Counted from the stretch's first letter, positions 26,501 to 37,618 are shown. The stretch: DNA of 64,000 bases from Brienomyrus brachyistius (GCF_023856365.1 NC_064555.1:14039754-14103753), one strand, 5' to 3'. Notes: generated from the letters alone by a model not told the origin. A program made the numbers and translations.

Positions 26501-27285
26501 GAAGTTGGCCATTGCCGCTATCATCGTCAGTTTGGGAAGGTTTTATATGATCTGTCTTGCAGTTTCCACATCCCTTCCATTCCTTAGCTACTCTTGGTGG
26601 TAGCATCATATAACTGGTGTTTTTATAAATCCTGGAGGATTTCCTTCAGGACCTCCTGGGATCCCCCCCCCCCCAAACTGCACTGCACTGTACTGCCTTG
26701 AGAGATTAGGGAATGTCACCTGTCTGACCAATTATGGTGTCAAGGGTCCCGGTACAGAGCGGTCATTAGACCTTTGTACTGTCTTAGCGACGCGCCAGTA
26801 AAATATGCCAACCGGGGGCGAAATCTGCACTCACGGTAGGTGTGAGGCTTTAAATCACTGACGTCAACATCCCTCTCTGAGCGGAGCCAAAGAGCCGAAA
26901 GGCTTGCCCAAATCATGCACACCCTGCCAGCCTGCCAGTGTTGCATCCTGCCCCGGTGAGGACCCCACTGGGACCACTGCTTCCTCTTCCTCGCCAGGTA
27001 ACTCTCCCACGCTGAGTGTACGGGGGTGGAACTGAGGTCAACATGGAGTCAAGGAGGCTCATCTGCAAGCTTGGCTCGTCACCAGTCTGGCTTGTATGTG
27101 GTCAGACTCCTCTCTCATTCTAAATATTCTGATTGCGCCTCCGCATGTTTGGGCCTTTAAACCCTGTGTCTGAACTAAATGTGTGTATACATGAGCATCT
27201 CTCCTGTGTGTATCTGCGTAAATGCGTCTGTGTGTGAGAGGTGTGTTTACATGTTTTTGTCCATTAACATTTTTGTGTCGCACAG
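20581..27285. other. Gene-poor intergenic DNA
   Basis: No convincing exon seen. A donor-like GTGAGTATG follows an open stretch at 22499-22728, but no protein family is recognisable. A SINE tail with TGGA units lies at about 25545-25675. Otherwise AT-rich unique-looking sequence. Confidence 0.55.
25545..25675 (+). mobile_element. SINE 3' fragment
   Basis: Body-to-tail fragment of the main SINE family: TTTGCATGTCCTCCCCATGTG, then CAGGATAAGCTG and ATGGATGGATGG. The head is missing or too diverged to see. Confidence 0.6.
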
Positions 27286-27401
27286 GTGGTTCTCTGTGCC
27301 CCCCGTCGTGTGTCAGCGAAAAGGACGACGTGCAAGGCGATGGAAACGACAGCGTCTGCTGTCAATTTTCCAGCTTAAACAAGAGGCTCGTTGGTCACCA
27401 G
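27286..27401 (+). other. Exon-like open segment of unknown nature
   Basis: 116 nt bounded by an acceptor-like TGTCGCACAG and a donor-like CAG-GTCTTA, sitting between TG-rich flanks. One frame is open throughout and reads GGSLCPPSCVSEKDDVQGDG, then a part with two adjacent cysteines (DSVCCQF). I recognise no family. The splice donor is weak and chance is a fair explanation. Confidence 0.2.
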
Positions 27402-27439
27402 GTCTTACATGTGTGTGTCTGTGCGTGTCTGTGCATGTG

Positions 27440-28025
27440 TGTCTGTTCGTGTGCATATATGACCTGTGCTGGCAAAATGAGTCCGAATGAGGAAATTTTC
27501 AAAATGGAGTTATTATTATTGTTAGATTCTCCTTTTTAAAACCTTCAAAATGATGTATGGTTTGTTGGAATCGGACAAAAAATGACCGAGTTACATCCGT
27601 TAGTTGTTTACATCAACAGGGCTTTATACAATCAAGTTCTATTGGTTCAGAGTGATGTCATTGGAAATTCTATGCAGATTTTTAGAACGTAGGCGAGCCT
27701 CGCTTCACGGTGATACCAAACAACCGGTGGGGGGATTCCCAGTCATGCCGTGAGTGAGAGGAGAAAAACACGTATTTTCTAAGAAAATTTAAGATAAAGG
27801 ACTAATTTCTGAAGACAAAGCCTGTACAAAACATTCAAATTATGATGGTTCATGGTATTTATTTGTTATTTTGATTATTGGGATCGATAAATGATGACTT
27901 AATGGACTAATTTTTGGGAAAATCTCAATTTCGACGAAAATTAACTTTGACATTTTTGACTCTAGCTCATAATTAGCCTTCCGACTCATTTTACCAGCAC
28001 GGGTCACATGTGTGTGTGCATGCAT
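27440..28025. mobile_element. Putative foldback or MITE-like element
   Basis: The left end (GACCTGTGCTGGCAAAATGAG, from about 27460) recurs inverted at the right end near 27981-28008, where the complement of CTCATTTTACCAGCACGGGTC is found. About 45 bp are similar, and TG-rich sequence lies outside each arm. The roughly 450-bp middle has no coding potential. Exact ends and target duplication were not found. Confidence 0.4.
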
Positions 28026-28164
28026 AAGCAACTCTTGGCTTTTCCCCCATGGAGTGCCAGGTGAGGGAGCCCAACAAATTATTCATCCAGATAAATAACT
28101 CTGAGACTCATATTAAAATTAAGACGCTGTGAATTATAATTTTGCCATCTTGCCCATTTGCCCT

Positions 28165-28330
28165 CTGCCGCCCTCTAGAGTCTGGTTCCTCTCATGGTTT
28201 CTTCCTTCTAGGGAGTTTTTCTGTCGCCTCTGGCTTACTCACTGGGAGCTTTGGGCAGGGATAATGTAAAGAACTTTGAGACAATGCAATGTTATGAAAA
28301 TGCGCTATACAAATAAAATTTGAATTGAAA
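28165..28330 (+). repeat. Dispersed repeat with GCGCTATACAAATAAA end
   Basis: Contains GGTTCCTCTCATGGTTTCTTC, GGGAGTTTTTCTGTCGCC, TTTGAGACAATG and GCGCTATACAAATAAAATTTG. These are the hallmark blocks of a repeat common in teleost genomes. A related but diverged 3' end occurs at 56.36-56.4 kb. Its class is uncertain. Confidence 0.65.
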
Positions 28331-28405
28331 ATAAATTTGTGAAAAAATAGTAAATGCATTTACAATAAATTACAATTGTAAATTATTATTATTAATATTA
28401 GCCAC

Positions 28406-28691
28406 TGTCACGGGAAAACGTCGGACCTGCCGGACGGAAGATCGCTCAGGCAGCGCGAGCGATCAGGAACAGGCAGGCAGGCAGAAATCGGGGCAGACTG
28501 GGGTTTATTCTGGACAAAGCATGAATCTCCACTGACAACATCAATGACAGACACGGAAACAGGGGAGACCAGGACTTAAATACATTAAAGCTGGGCAACA
28601 TAATCGGACGGGGCTGGAAACAATCGGGGAAGCACATGTGGGTAATCAGGGGTCGTGGCACACATGAGGAGCGGACGGGTCAGGCATCACA
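28406..28691 (-). repeat. 3' LTR
   Basis: 286-bp terminal repeat. On the minus strand it starts TGTGATGCCTGACC and ends CCCGTGACA. It holds a TATTTAAG box (complement of 28575-28582) and an AATAAA (complement of 28504-28509) downstream of it, the expected order for LTR promoter and polyadenylation signals. Confidence 0.92.
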
Positions 28692-28710
28692 GAACCCCCC
28701 CCCCCAAAGG
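28692..28710 (-). other. Polypurine tract-like stretch
   Basis: On the minus strand, a run of 11 G (28695-28705) ends three bases before the 3' LTR. This is where the plus-strand primer of an LTR retrotransposon should lie. Confidence 0.6.
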
Positions 28711-28790
28711 TGCGCTACGCCGGGCGCGCCAGGGAGGAGGCAACGAATGGGAGACAGGAACCAGAACCTAGAAAACAAGAACCAAAACCA

Positions 28791-30749
28791 TCAACGGGGA
28801 ACCGGGAACAAGACGGAGACGCAGAACAAGGCAAGAGACAGGACATAGGACAGGACGTGACAAAGGGTAGGAAACGCCGAGAGACTGACCAGAAAGGGCG
28901 GAACAGAGGGAACAGGAGGAACAAAAGGAGCGGGAGTGACGGGAGGGAACGATGGGAAACCAGGAGCGAAGCGGGGCAGAACAAAGGGACCAGGAACAGA
29001 GAAAGGGGGAGCAAAGGAAGAAGGGACCGAGGCAGGGAAGAAGGGAGAGAAGGCGGGGGAACAGGGAGAAGCCCGAGGGAGCCCCAGAGGGCGATGGGAG
29101 GCGGCCGGAGGGGCCGCAGCCAGCCGGGAGGCCGGAGCCGGAAGGGACCCCGGAGGGGCCGAGGAGACCGGGCGAGGGACCGAGGAAGGGGCCGAGGAGG
29201 GAGCTGGAGGGGTCACCGGGGAAGGGGACGAGGAAGCAGGAGGGGACCTCGGCGAAGGCCCAGAGAGGGGGGGAGCCGCCACAGGCGACGACGTCCAGGG
29301 ACGGGCCGGAGGTAGAGGCCCCGTAGGCGACCGAGGAGCCGCCGTCGGGGGGCCCGCAGGAGCCCGACGAGACGCCGGAGGAGGGAAAGAGGCAGGGGGA
29401 CGAGGCTTCGGAGGGGGACAAGCAGGCGACTGCCGACCCGGCGGGCCAGAACCCGCAGGCGCCGAGCGAGCCACAGCGCAGGTGAGGGAGGGCGAGCCAG
29501 GGGGCCGGGCAGGAGGGACCCCCGCCCTTCGTCTACGCCCTCTCCCCCTACGGGAGACAGATATAAGGCCCCTTGATCGGGGTCGGGCACGCCGGGAAGA
29601 GGCGGAAGGGAATACCAGATGGACCCCCAAGGGGTCCCATTCGAGCTCCTCAACCTCCGAGGAGGGAGGAGCGATAATGGAGTTCCCTGGGACCTCCTCG
29701 GGGACCAGGGCAGACAGGACTGGATTCGGGTCAAGAACAGGGTTCGAGCTAGGAGTGAGGGCCCTTGGGGCCACAGTCACGCAGGTAGGTCGAGACGGGG
29801 GCACCATCCCGGGAGCTGCAGGTTGCTGCAGAGGGGACGCCAGCCCGGGAGCTGCTGGCTGAACGTGCTGAGTGTTCACAGGTCTAGGCGGCAGCACGAA
29901 GTCAACAGCCAGGGTTAGAGGAAGCTGCGCAGGTATGTCGGACAGCGAAGGCAGCTGTCCCGGCTGCGCAGATTGCAGAGGCAGTTTCTGTGCGAATAGC
30001 ACAGACGGCCGTGACCGCGACCGCTTGGAAGCGGATCTCGCAGGCAGCGGCGGTAGCTCCGGCGCGGGGTCCGCAGGCAGCGGCGGTAGCTCCGGCGCGG
30101 GGTCCGCAGGCAGCGGCGGTAGCTCCGGCGCGGGGTCCGCAGCCTTCCGGAACTGGAGTAGCTGCTGTAGGTCCCCGGTAAGGCTCTCGAGTGCCGCCCA
30201 ACCAGAGGCTGGAGTGAGGGTCTCGAAGCCTTTGGTAAGCCGAGCGACGAGCTGCTCGGCCTCCGGTCCCTCTGGCGCCGCCAGGTCGGTCATCACCCTC
30301 ACATAAAGCCCTTGGAGGGTGAAAAACCTGTTTGCCAGAGTAGTCACTTCCTCTGGCAAGTCCCGGGAAGGGGAGACGGGCGCGGTCCTCCTCGGGACCC
30401 GAGGCACTCGAGGGATTGAGTCCCTAACAGCCCTAATACCTCCCCAATTCGCCAGGCGTTCTGGCCGGTAATCATGCCGGTTCAGGTGCGGTAGCTGGTC
30501 CGGAGCGATCGGCTCCAGTTCAGGGTACGAGAAGGGAGCGTCCTCCTCGTCGTCGCTGGAAGCCCCGAGCCTCACCAGGAAGTAAGCTCCCATGTGGAGC
30601 GGTTCAGGGTCAGAACCCCAGACGAGCTCCTCTCTCTCGTCCTCCGCGAAAGACCAGGAGTGGGCGAGGGAGCACGTGCCCAGGTTGATGGGCTCCGGCA
30701 GGGGCTTTCCTCTCCTCTGCTTCTTCTTTGTCTTCTTAGGGTCTGTCAT
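28791..30749 (-). CDS. Proline-rich protein of a non-autonomous LTR retrotransposon
   Basis: 652 codons, minus strand, starting at an ATG only two bases after the inner end of the 5' LTR. The N-terminus is basic (MTDPKKTKKKQRRGKPLPEP), and residues to about 230 look like an ordinary folded region (SSDDEEDAPF, EVTTLANRFFTLQGLYVRV, GWAALESLTGDLQQLLQF). An 11-residue repeat DPAPELPPLPA occurs three times near 205-240. The rest is proline-, serine- and arginine-rich and low in complexity, ending LFPVPR. No CCHC zinc knuckle, protease DSG/DTG or polymerase motif is visible. By position it is the gag place, but I cannot assign it to a known gag family. The open frame over nearly 2 kb suggests recent selection or youth, although high GC inflates ORF length here. 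Overlapping frames are shadows of the same GC-rich sequence. Confidence 0.7.
   Translation of the reverse strand: MTDPKKTKKKQRRGKPLPEPINLGTCSLAHSWSFAEDEREELVWGSDPEPLHMGAYFLVRLGASSDDEEDAPFSYPELEPIAPDQLPHLNRHDYRPERLANWGGIRAVRDSIPRVPRVPRRTAPVSPSRDLPEEVTTLANRFFTLQGLYVRVMTDLAAPEGPEAEQLVARLTKGFETLTPASGWAALESLTGDLQQLLQFRKAADPAPELPPLPADPAPELPPLPADPAPELPPLPARSASKRSRSRPSVLFAQKLPLQSAQPGQLPSLSDIPAQLPLTLAVDFVLPPRPVNTQHVQPAAPGLASPLQQPAAPGMVPPSRPTCVTVAPRALTPSSNPVLDPNPVLSALVPEEVPGNSIIAPPSSEVEELEWDPLGVHLVFPSASSRRARPRSRGLISVSRRGRGRRRRAGVPPARPPGSPSLTCAVARSAPAGSGPPGRQSPACPPPKPRPPASFPPPASRRAPAGPPTAAPRSPTGPLPPARPWTSSPVAAPPLSGPSPRSPPASSSPSPVTPPAPSSAPSSVPRPVSSAPPGSLPAPASRLAAAPPAASHRPLGLPRASPCSPAFSPFFPASVPSSFAPPFSVPGPFVLPRFAPGFPSFPPVTPAPFVPPVPSVPPFLVSLSAFPTLCHVLSYVLSLALFCVSVLFPVPR
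30040..30138 (-). repeat. Three 33-bp in-frame repeats in the retroelement ORF
   Basis: Units at 30040-30072, 30073-30105 and 30106-30138 are essentially identical. They encode the 11-residue DPAPELPPLPA repeat, so the copy number can change without breaking the frame. Confidence 0.9.
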
Positions 30750-30751
30750 TC

Positions 30752-31037
30752 TGTCACGGGAAAACGTCGGACGTGCCGGACGGAAGATCGCTCAGGCAGC
30801 GCGAGCGATCAGGAACAGGCAGGCAGGCAGAAATCGGGGCAGACTGGGGTTTATTCTGGACAAAGCACGAATCTCCACTGACAACATCAATGACAGACAC
30901 GGAAACAGGGGAGACCAGGACTTAAATACATTAAAGCTGGGCAACATAATCGGACGGGGCTAGAAACAATCGGGGAAGCACACGTGGGTAATCAGGGGGC
31001 GTGGCACACATGAGGAGCGGACAGGTCAGGCATCTCA
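30752..31037 (-). repeat. 5' LTR
   Basis: Second 286-bp copy, about 98% identical to 28406-28691 by eye. The AATAAA complement is at 30850-30855. The inner end (GTGACA) is followed by GA and then the ORF's ATG. No TGG-starting tRNA primer-binding site is present at the junction. Confidence 0.92.
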
Positions 31038-31114
31038 AGCCACACTTTCAAATATAACTGTGATATAATTAAATTTTAGTGGACTTAAAAATGCTATTTG
31101 AACATATTATCTGA

Positions 31115-31128
31115 CCAGTAGGGGGCGC
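31115..31128 (+). promoter_or_regulatory. CTCF-like motif
   Basis: CCAGTAGGGGGCGC matches the CTCF core CCASYAGRKGGCRS at every position, about 80 bp beyond the LTR element. It lies between sema6b and the cortexin gene, a position where a boundary element would be plausible. Confidence 0.5.
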
Positions 31129-31129
31129 A

Positions 31130-34100
31130 CTCCCAGTAGAATCGCCTATATGCGCTTGTGTGTGTGTTTCCTCACACACAAAACCATCCTATTTGCCCTG
31201 TCACTCTCTCTCTGCCGCACCTTTATAGAGCTCTGGCCCTCTTTGTCTCCCATTATGTTTGACCCTCCCCCCCACTGTCACCCCAGTACAGTTCCAGCCT
31301 CATCAGCCAACTCCCCCCCCCCCAAAATACCGCACTCCACTCGTTGAGTCCAGTGGCTCCCGTGGAGGGAGGTGGCCGTCCTCCTCCCCCATAATCCTCC
31401 CTGATGCTCTGTGATGGGGCCCAGCAGCCTGCGTCCGCACAGCATCACCACAGCAGCTCCAGGCTTCCGGGGAGCTCCAGACGCTCAGGACGAATGACAG
31501 ATGGAGGAATGATCCAAGAAAATTCAAGGTGCAGAACAGAGCAGGCCTATCGAGGTGCCAGCCAGAACAGGCCCATCGCAGCCTGTCACGGCCTGCCGGG
31601 CCATTATCCGCCGCATTCCGTCCAGCGGTTTCTCAGTGAGACCAGCGGGCACATGAAAGGTCTCCAAAATCCCGCTTTTCAGTCTGCTGTAGGATTGCTG
31701 CAGACCCTGTGGTACAAGTAGGTGGGGCGGATTTCTGTTTTCTTGTCAGTGGTGGGAAGGTGGATCCTAGTAATTAAGCACACTGGTTGTGGGGAGAGAA
31801 TGAGGGAAAGCATCAGGTCAGACACGTGTTTGGGTTTTATCTGCGGAACCACGGCTTTGAAAACTCTCTCCTGGGTCTATTTGAGCCCCAAGCACTGGTG
31901 GAGGGGGGGGGGCACCCTCACTTCCGATGACTCTTCCTCAGTGACTTGTCGTCCCCCCCAGCCCCCACACACACCCTTTTTTGTGGGGCAGTTGAGCTGC
32001 ATCACACCAAGGTGTCAGAGTTACAGCCTTCGCCATCCAGCCCCTGTCCACCCCCCCCTCTACCCCCCAGGACTGCTGACATTCAGTTCACACTTAAATC
32101 TATGCAAGCAGCCACGCCAGCATCCCGCCACCCCCACCCCTCCGTGCCTAATGGTTTAGAATATGTCTGCTCCATTTGTTTTACGTTTGAGAAAGCTAAT
32201 GGTAGCATAACATGAAGACACCTGCAGGCGGGGGGCAGGGTCGGTGGGGGGGGCGCAGTGGGACCAGACCCACTGGTGTGTTGTGACTCACGCTGCCTCG
32301 ATTTTCTGTTGTTAGCTGTGAAGTCAGCAGGCGCTAATCCTCCAGAAAGAACAAACCCAGACGAAACCTCGGGTGGGACAGTATGGGGGGGGGGGGTTTA
32401 CAAGGACATACAGCACAAGAGTGAAGATGCCAGACCTTGTGCATGTAAATACAAGCAGCAATTCCTTTGCTATCTGTGCGGCTGAGCGGTCAGGGAAGGT
32501 CAAATCACACAGAACCCTATGAGCCTTGGGGCCATAGAAGGACAGACAGTGTTTGGGGGGGGGGCAGGAAGGCTTAAGCAGGAGAGCATCAAGTGTGACA
32601 GGAGTGCACGTCACTCCCCCGCATGCCAGCCGGGCCAGATGCACGGCCGTCATCGCCAAACGGAGGTCTCCTGCATTCCACCGGAACACCGCAAGGAGGT
32701 ACATCACAGCGCTGGCAGGTTCTCACCGATTCCGGAACATCCGCCCCGGTCAGCAGCCTGAAATAGGCGTCAGGAAGGCGGCGGGGTCGGGGTCCCAGGC
32801 TCTCCGATATTTATTTTTTTGTTTTCTTTTTCCCTAATAATTTCATGGAGATGAACGTATAATGAAATGGTGCTTTATATGCCGTCTGCACGAGTACATG
32901 TATATTGGAATACTGCTTTAAGACACACACATACACAGACTCACAGTTAAGAGCGAGGCTTTAGGTCTCAATGCAGAGTCAGGCAATTTATCAGGGTGGG
33001 GGGTGGCTGCTCTAGAGCCCAAACGAGATGTGCAGAGCCTGGGGATCAAACCCTGTGTGCAGGTGCCTTAGTTCATATGCCCCCCCCCCCCAGATGTTTA
33101 AATGATTATGTATTGATTGATCTTTCTTAATATGGCACTCACTGAAAAGCCAATGCATGTTTTTCCTAAGTTAGATATATTTCTAAATGCCCTAAGGGTA
33201 GAGAGGGCCTGGGTTCAAATTAGCAGCTCCGGTAACCAGTCAGATACTCGACCAGCTGAGCCCATTGCTATGTTTCTTGAGGCAGGATGCGGCCTGTCAT
33301 TTAGCGCCACGTGGCTGGCTGACCTCCAGATAACCAGTCACCCGCCGACACGCCAATAACCCAGTGGTACGTCCCCCCCGCTCTGCCCCATCCTCCTGGA
33401 TCCCTCTTCTGACACCTTGCTAGTCCACCTATAAGGAACATCCGGACGCCTCTCAGCGACCTCAGAGCAAACGTGTTGCGTGTTCGGAAAAGGATGCAGG
33501 CTGACCCATAACAAAGGTTTGTGGAGCGAGAAATGATACTGCTGGCTTGTGTGGGACTTGACAAGAGAAGCAGCAGAGAAATCCCAGCCCCTATTGTAGC
33601 CATGGTAAGGATGAGGGACCTTGACTCACTTTAGCTCCATAGATAGTTTAAGCACAAAATGGTGAGCTGTGTGTTTCAGCTGAGATAAGTGCAGTTCCTA
33701 AGCAAAATAAGCGCAGTGCAACCCGGCCCAGTTCAGCTGTATACAGTGCAGACCTCAGCATTTCACTTGTGTCGGCTATATGCTGCTATTTGTGATGTGA
33801 CACTACAAAGGGACATACAGAAACACCTCGAACAATCGCTCCGAAGGGTAGCTACAGTGTCTGTCGAAGAACGGCAGCGGCTAACTGCCAGCTGTCACGA
33901 TGACATGTTTGCATAGAGAGCTTTGGGGGCTGAATGACTTAAAGCTACTCGCTCTTATCCAGAGCCAGAAATATATCGATTACATTTTTTGTTCATTTGT
34001 TTCATCATATGGGATTCGATTTCTTAATTTTGACTACAGTTTGTTGAAAACTAATAAAATAGGTTGAGTGAAATGTGCAGTATATCTGTAGGTCAAGACG

Positions 34101-37100
34101 GCATAGTGGGTAGTTTTGTTGATTCCCAGTTACAGAGTCCTGTTACTGTGTGTATGTGGCCGATACATCTATGACTCCAACCAGATGATCCTTTTTTTCT
34201 GGTCTCCTGTGGTCTTCAAGGCTGTCAGGATAAGGTCTGCCTAGGGTAAGCTGCTCTGAGACTCAGTAAATGCCTCTCAATGACCCTGGACTGGCATCAT
34301 AAGGTGATGAAATCTCTCAGCTGCCTTCTGGGGGTAATGGTTTCTCACCAGTAATTTAGCGGTCGCCCATTTCCACTCCTAACAGAACAATTGCAACGAT
34401 AAATCAAGTAGGTGACTCTGGTGACACTTTTAGTGAGACAGACTCGGAAGGAAAGGCAATGTCAGAGGACCTTCCAGAAATTCGTTTTACAGAATCCATG
34501 GTGTACCCTTTCGTCTGTATGCTAAGCTGTGATTGTGTCTTACAGAGGTTTATAACATATTAAAATGTATGAAAACGATGTACTGAGATTACCATGTCTA
34601 ATACTTCATGGCCGGTCAATAACAATGTACTAACATTATTCTCATTCTGGTTGATCAGCAGGAAAAATAAATAAAATTTCGACGCGCTGCGACGATGATT
34701 AGTTTTAAACTGAGTTTATGATGCCATCTAGTGGTGGATGTATTTGTTTCATTATTTCATTCACTACATCAGCTAAATGTTTTAAATGGTTAGATCATTA
34801 GAAAACAAACATCCACGAAACATAAATGCACTAGTGAAGACAATTGTTCGTTACATTACCTGTACCCGTCTCAAAGCATCCGCTGAAGTATTAATAAGTA
34901 TGACGATGTAAATTTGGCCAGCCGTTTTAGTAGCACGTCAGACTAATGATTCAGTGCTTTTTATGTCAAGCTGTTGGAAAACAGAATGCCCCCCCCCCCC
35001 CCCCCACGTTCATCTACACAATTAATGGAGTATAACCAATAACTGATCCAATCAAAACAAAAGAAACATGACATCAGCTCTTTCTAGAGTGTTCCACGGC
35101 TTGGTGCCTGCATTTAAGAGAAAAAATAATACATAACACAGCACCTGGGACCTCGCCTCGACCAAACAGTCCGTCCAAACTTGATGATCGAGCAATAAGA
35201 AGCTGATCAGAGCAGCTACAAAGAGCTCAATTGAAATTTCTAAGCAGCTACGGACCATTATGGAAAGGATTGATAATTTTGTGCACCCCCCCCAACCCCG
35301 AAAACAACAATGAAATGCATGCCTACAATAAAGCAGGCATAGAGTAGTGGCGCGGCTTTACTTGGGGAGCGTTTCTTTTCAGCAGGGACTGAGGCGCCTG
35401 TCAGGATAGGATGGTGCAAGACATTGACAAGTACTTCCGGACAACCTGCTGCTCTCAGCAAGCTGGGAAGATGGTTCACAACTGAACATGACTGTGATCC
35501 AAAGCTAGTGTGCTGTGGTCGAGGAACAAAAGGGTCAAGGTCAAGGGCGGAGCTATAACGGGGCCTCCGCCCCTGGGCCCGGGCCCTCCCTCCAGCAAAA
35601 TGAGGACCCTCCCATATACTAAATACGCATAAAGCTATATTGATATAACGTTTCCGAAGCTTTTGGCAGATAGAACATAATATCCACAGGTTAGTCGTCA
35701 ATAGCGATTTTATATATCTGTCATTTTTTGTATACATTCTTATTATGGTGGATATGATGTATTTTTTAGAAAAATAATCTGTAAAATCCCTACAATAAAC
35801 TTAAAATATAATTCATAGTAATGTTTTGAAGTCAAACGTTTGATAAATTTGCATTAAAACCGAAGTGCATCATGGGTAGGATCTAAAGGCTCCCTAACGT
35901 CCTCATCCGTCTGACGACATACATCAAGACTAGGAAGGTGCATAATGTTCATGCCTGGTTGCATTTGTTGATCCAGAAAGTAATTCAATTTCGCTATGTA
36001 CTCTACGTTCTTAAAAACTGCTTGGATATAGCCCGATTATATACCGTGGGTCTTTTAATTTGTTTGTTTGCAGTTTCGCCAGGTAGGCTACCTTCTTTAA
36101 ACTGCGTTTTGTTAGACTACATATTTCGGGATGTTTTATTGTAGTCTTTGTAAATATGTATATAGTTTAGCCTAACCCAACCACTTAAAGGAGCAAGCCA
36201 GCTGGACTAGGTGCCGATCCCAAGCCCGGATTAATGGGGATGATTGGCGTCAAGAAATAAAGAGACTGTATCTTTACTGCATCACTGATGTCACTGCATC
36301 ACTGATGTAGTTGTATAAGTAAATGCGTTAAAGTAGGTTAATGATTCTGTGCTGTCTAAACTGTATACAAAATTTCTAGGCATAGCCAAACAAATATCCT
36401 CCTGTCTGAAAAGGCGTCGAAAACGCAATTTAGCCACTAAAACTTTACAGTTTTTGTGAGGGACAGTCGAATTCTCTCGTTAAGTTTTTTGTGATCCTGC
36501 ACCTACACTTTAAAACTAGTTTCAACGCCGCCACATATACGCCTGCTTGCGTACGTGCGCGCGGGGGTGAGGGGGGGTCCGATCGGTGTTTTGCCCCGGG
36601 GCATTGTATGCAGTTGTTCCCCCACTGGTCAACGTCCTTGAGTGTTCTAGTCAGCACTGTCCTCGCTCCAGTCAAATTTCAGCTAACAGGAAGGGGTCTG
36701 TGCATCAATTGTCTCCCTCCAAACCTGCAAAGAAGGTACAGATGTATCTGAACAAGCTAATAAGTCTTGCCTTATACAAAAAAAATATGCTTTCTTTCAG
36801 AAATGTCAGATTCCTTTTTCACTTGTATATTGCAAGCAATGATTCTTGAATAAAGGTGATGAATGATTTTATTTGTTGTTATTGAGTTGTGGCACATTTT
36901 GAAGGGTGACAGTGGGTTTTCACTTGTGTGTATTACACACATCACAGTGTATAACATATGTAAGGAGGGCAACTATCCCAGGGGAAAACATACAGAGTGG
37001 GGGCAGGAGCCAGGGAGACCAAAGTGAACAAATGCTGCTCTTTTCTGCAGACATTTCAATCTAAGTTTCAAAGACACACAGGTTATGCGCTGCATCACTG

Positions 37101-37618
37101 AGAGCCATAGCTTCAGAGAAACAGGCTAGAAGAAAAGTTAGAAATGGCTGAAATATTGTATAAAAAACTGAATTACTGCCTATCTTCCTGATTGTAAGTT
37201 TGCCAAGTACTTTTTTCTCAAAAATCCTTCAATTCCCATGGACATTAAAAGAGGGTGACTTTTATGTAGCACAGAGTGAGTTTAAACTTTTATCACAGTA
37301 CTACTCACAGTGTTTATTTCATAGATTCATGCACATGCTTTATCGGCCTGTGGTTTCTGATTGATGGTGACATAACAAACCAAGTAGCTCAGATACAGGT
37401 TTATGACCTAGCAGGTCATTCAGCCGACGAGGTGACTCTGTCAAACATCTAAAAAGATAAAATCAATATGTTACAAGCCTATGTCGCCTGTTTGAGCAAT
37501 TATGGAACTGCCAAAGATAAACAAGAAAAGAATATGAAGCCACAGGGCGTGTATATTTCAATTCTTTTTAAGAGGTGTGTTTAGAGGCGTCTGCCTTAGC
37601 TGAACATGCACAACATCA
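31130..37618. other. Gene-poor intergenic DNA
   Basis: No convincing exons. C- or G-homopolymer runs are frequent (near 31313, 31905, 32388, 32555, 33080, 34987 and 35286). A degenerate SINE-like stretch may lie at 34095-34330. ORFs are short and unrecognised. Confidence 0.55.

Larger units (their letters stand above)
28406..31037 (-). mobile_element. Non-autonomous LTR retrotransposon with one long proline-rich ORF
   Basis: 2632-bp element with two 286-bp direct terminal repeats (28406-28691 and 30752-31037) that differ at about seven positions by eye. The LTRs begin TG and end CA on the minus strand. A perfect 6-bp target duplication AGCCAC lies at 28400-28405 and 31038-31043. A G-rich polypurine tract abuts the left (3') LTR. 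Between the LTRs is a single 652-codon ORF; no protease, reverse transcriptase, RNase H or integrase motif can be seen. It therefore depends on enzymes from elsewhere. The GC content is much higher than the AT-rich flanks. Its lineage (Gypsy-, BEL- or ERV-like) cannot be settled without a polymerase. Confidence 0.9.

Noticed and set aside
28710..29862. Long plus-strand and alternate minus-strand ORFs (201-308 codons) inside the LTR element
   Set aside because: They are low-complexity Gly/Arg/Glu or Pro/Ser readings of a very GC-rich stretch opposite or out of frame with the 652-codon ORF, which has the better start and composition.
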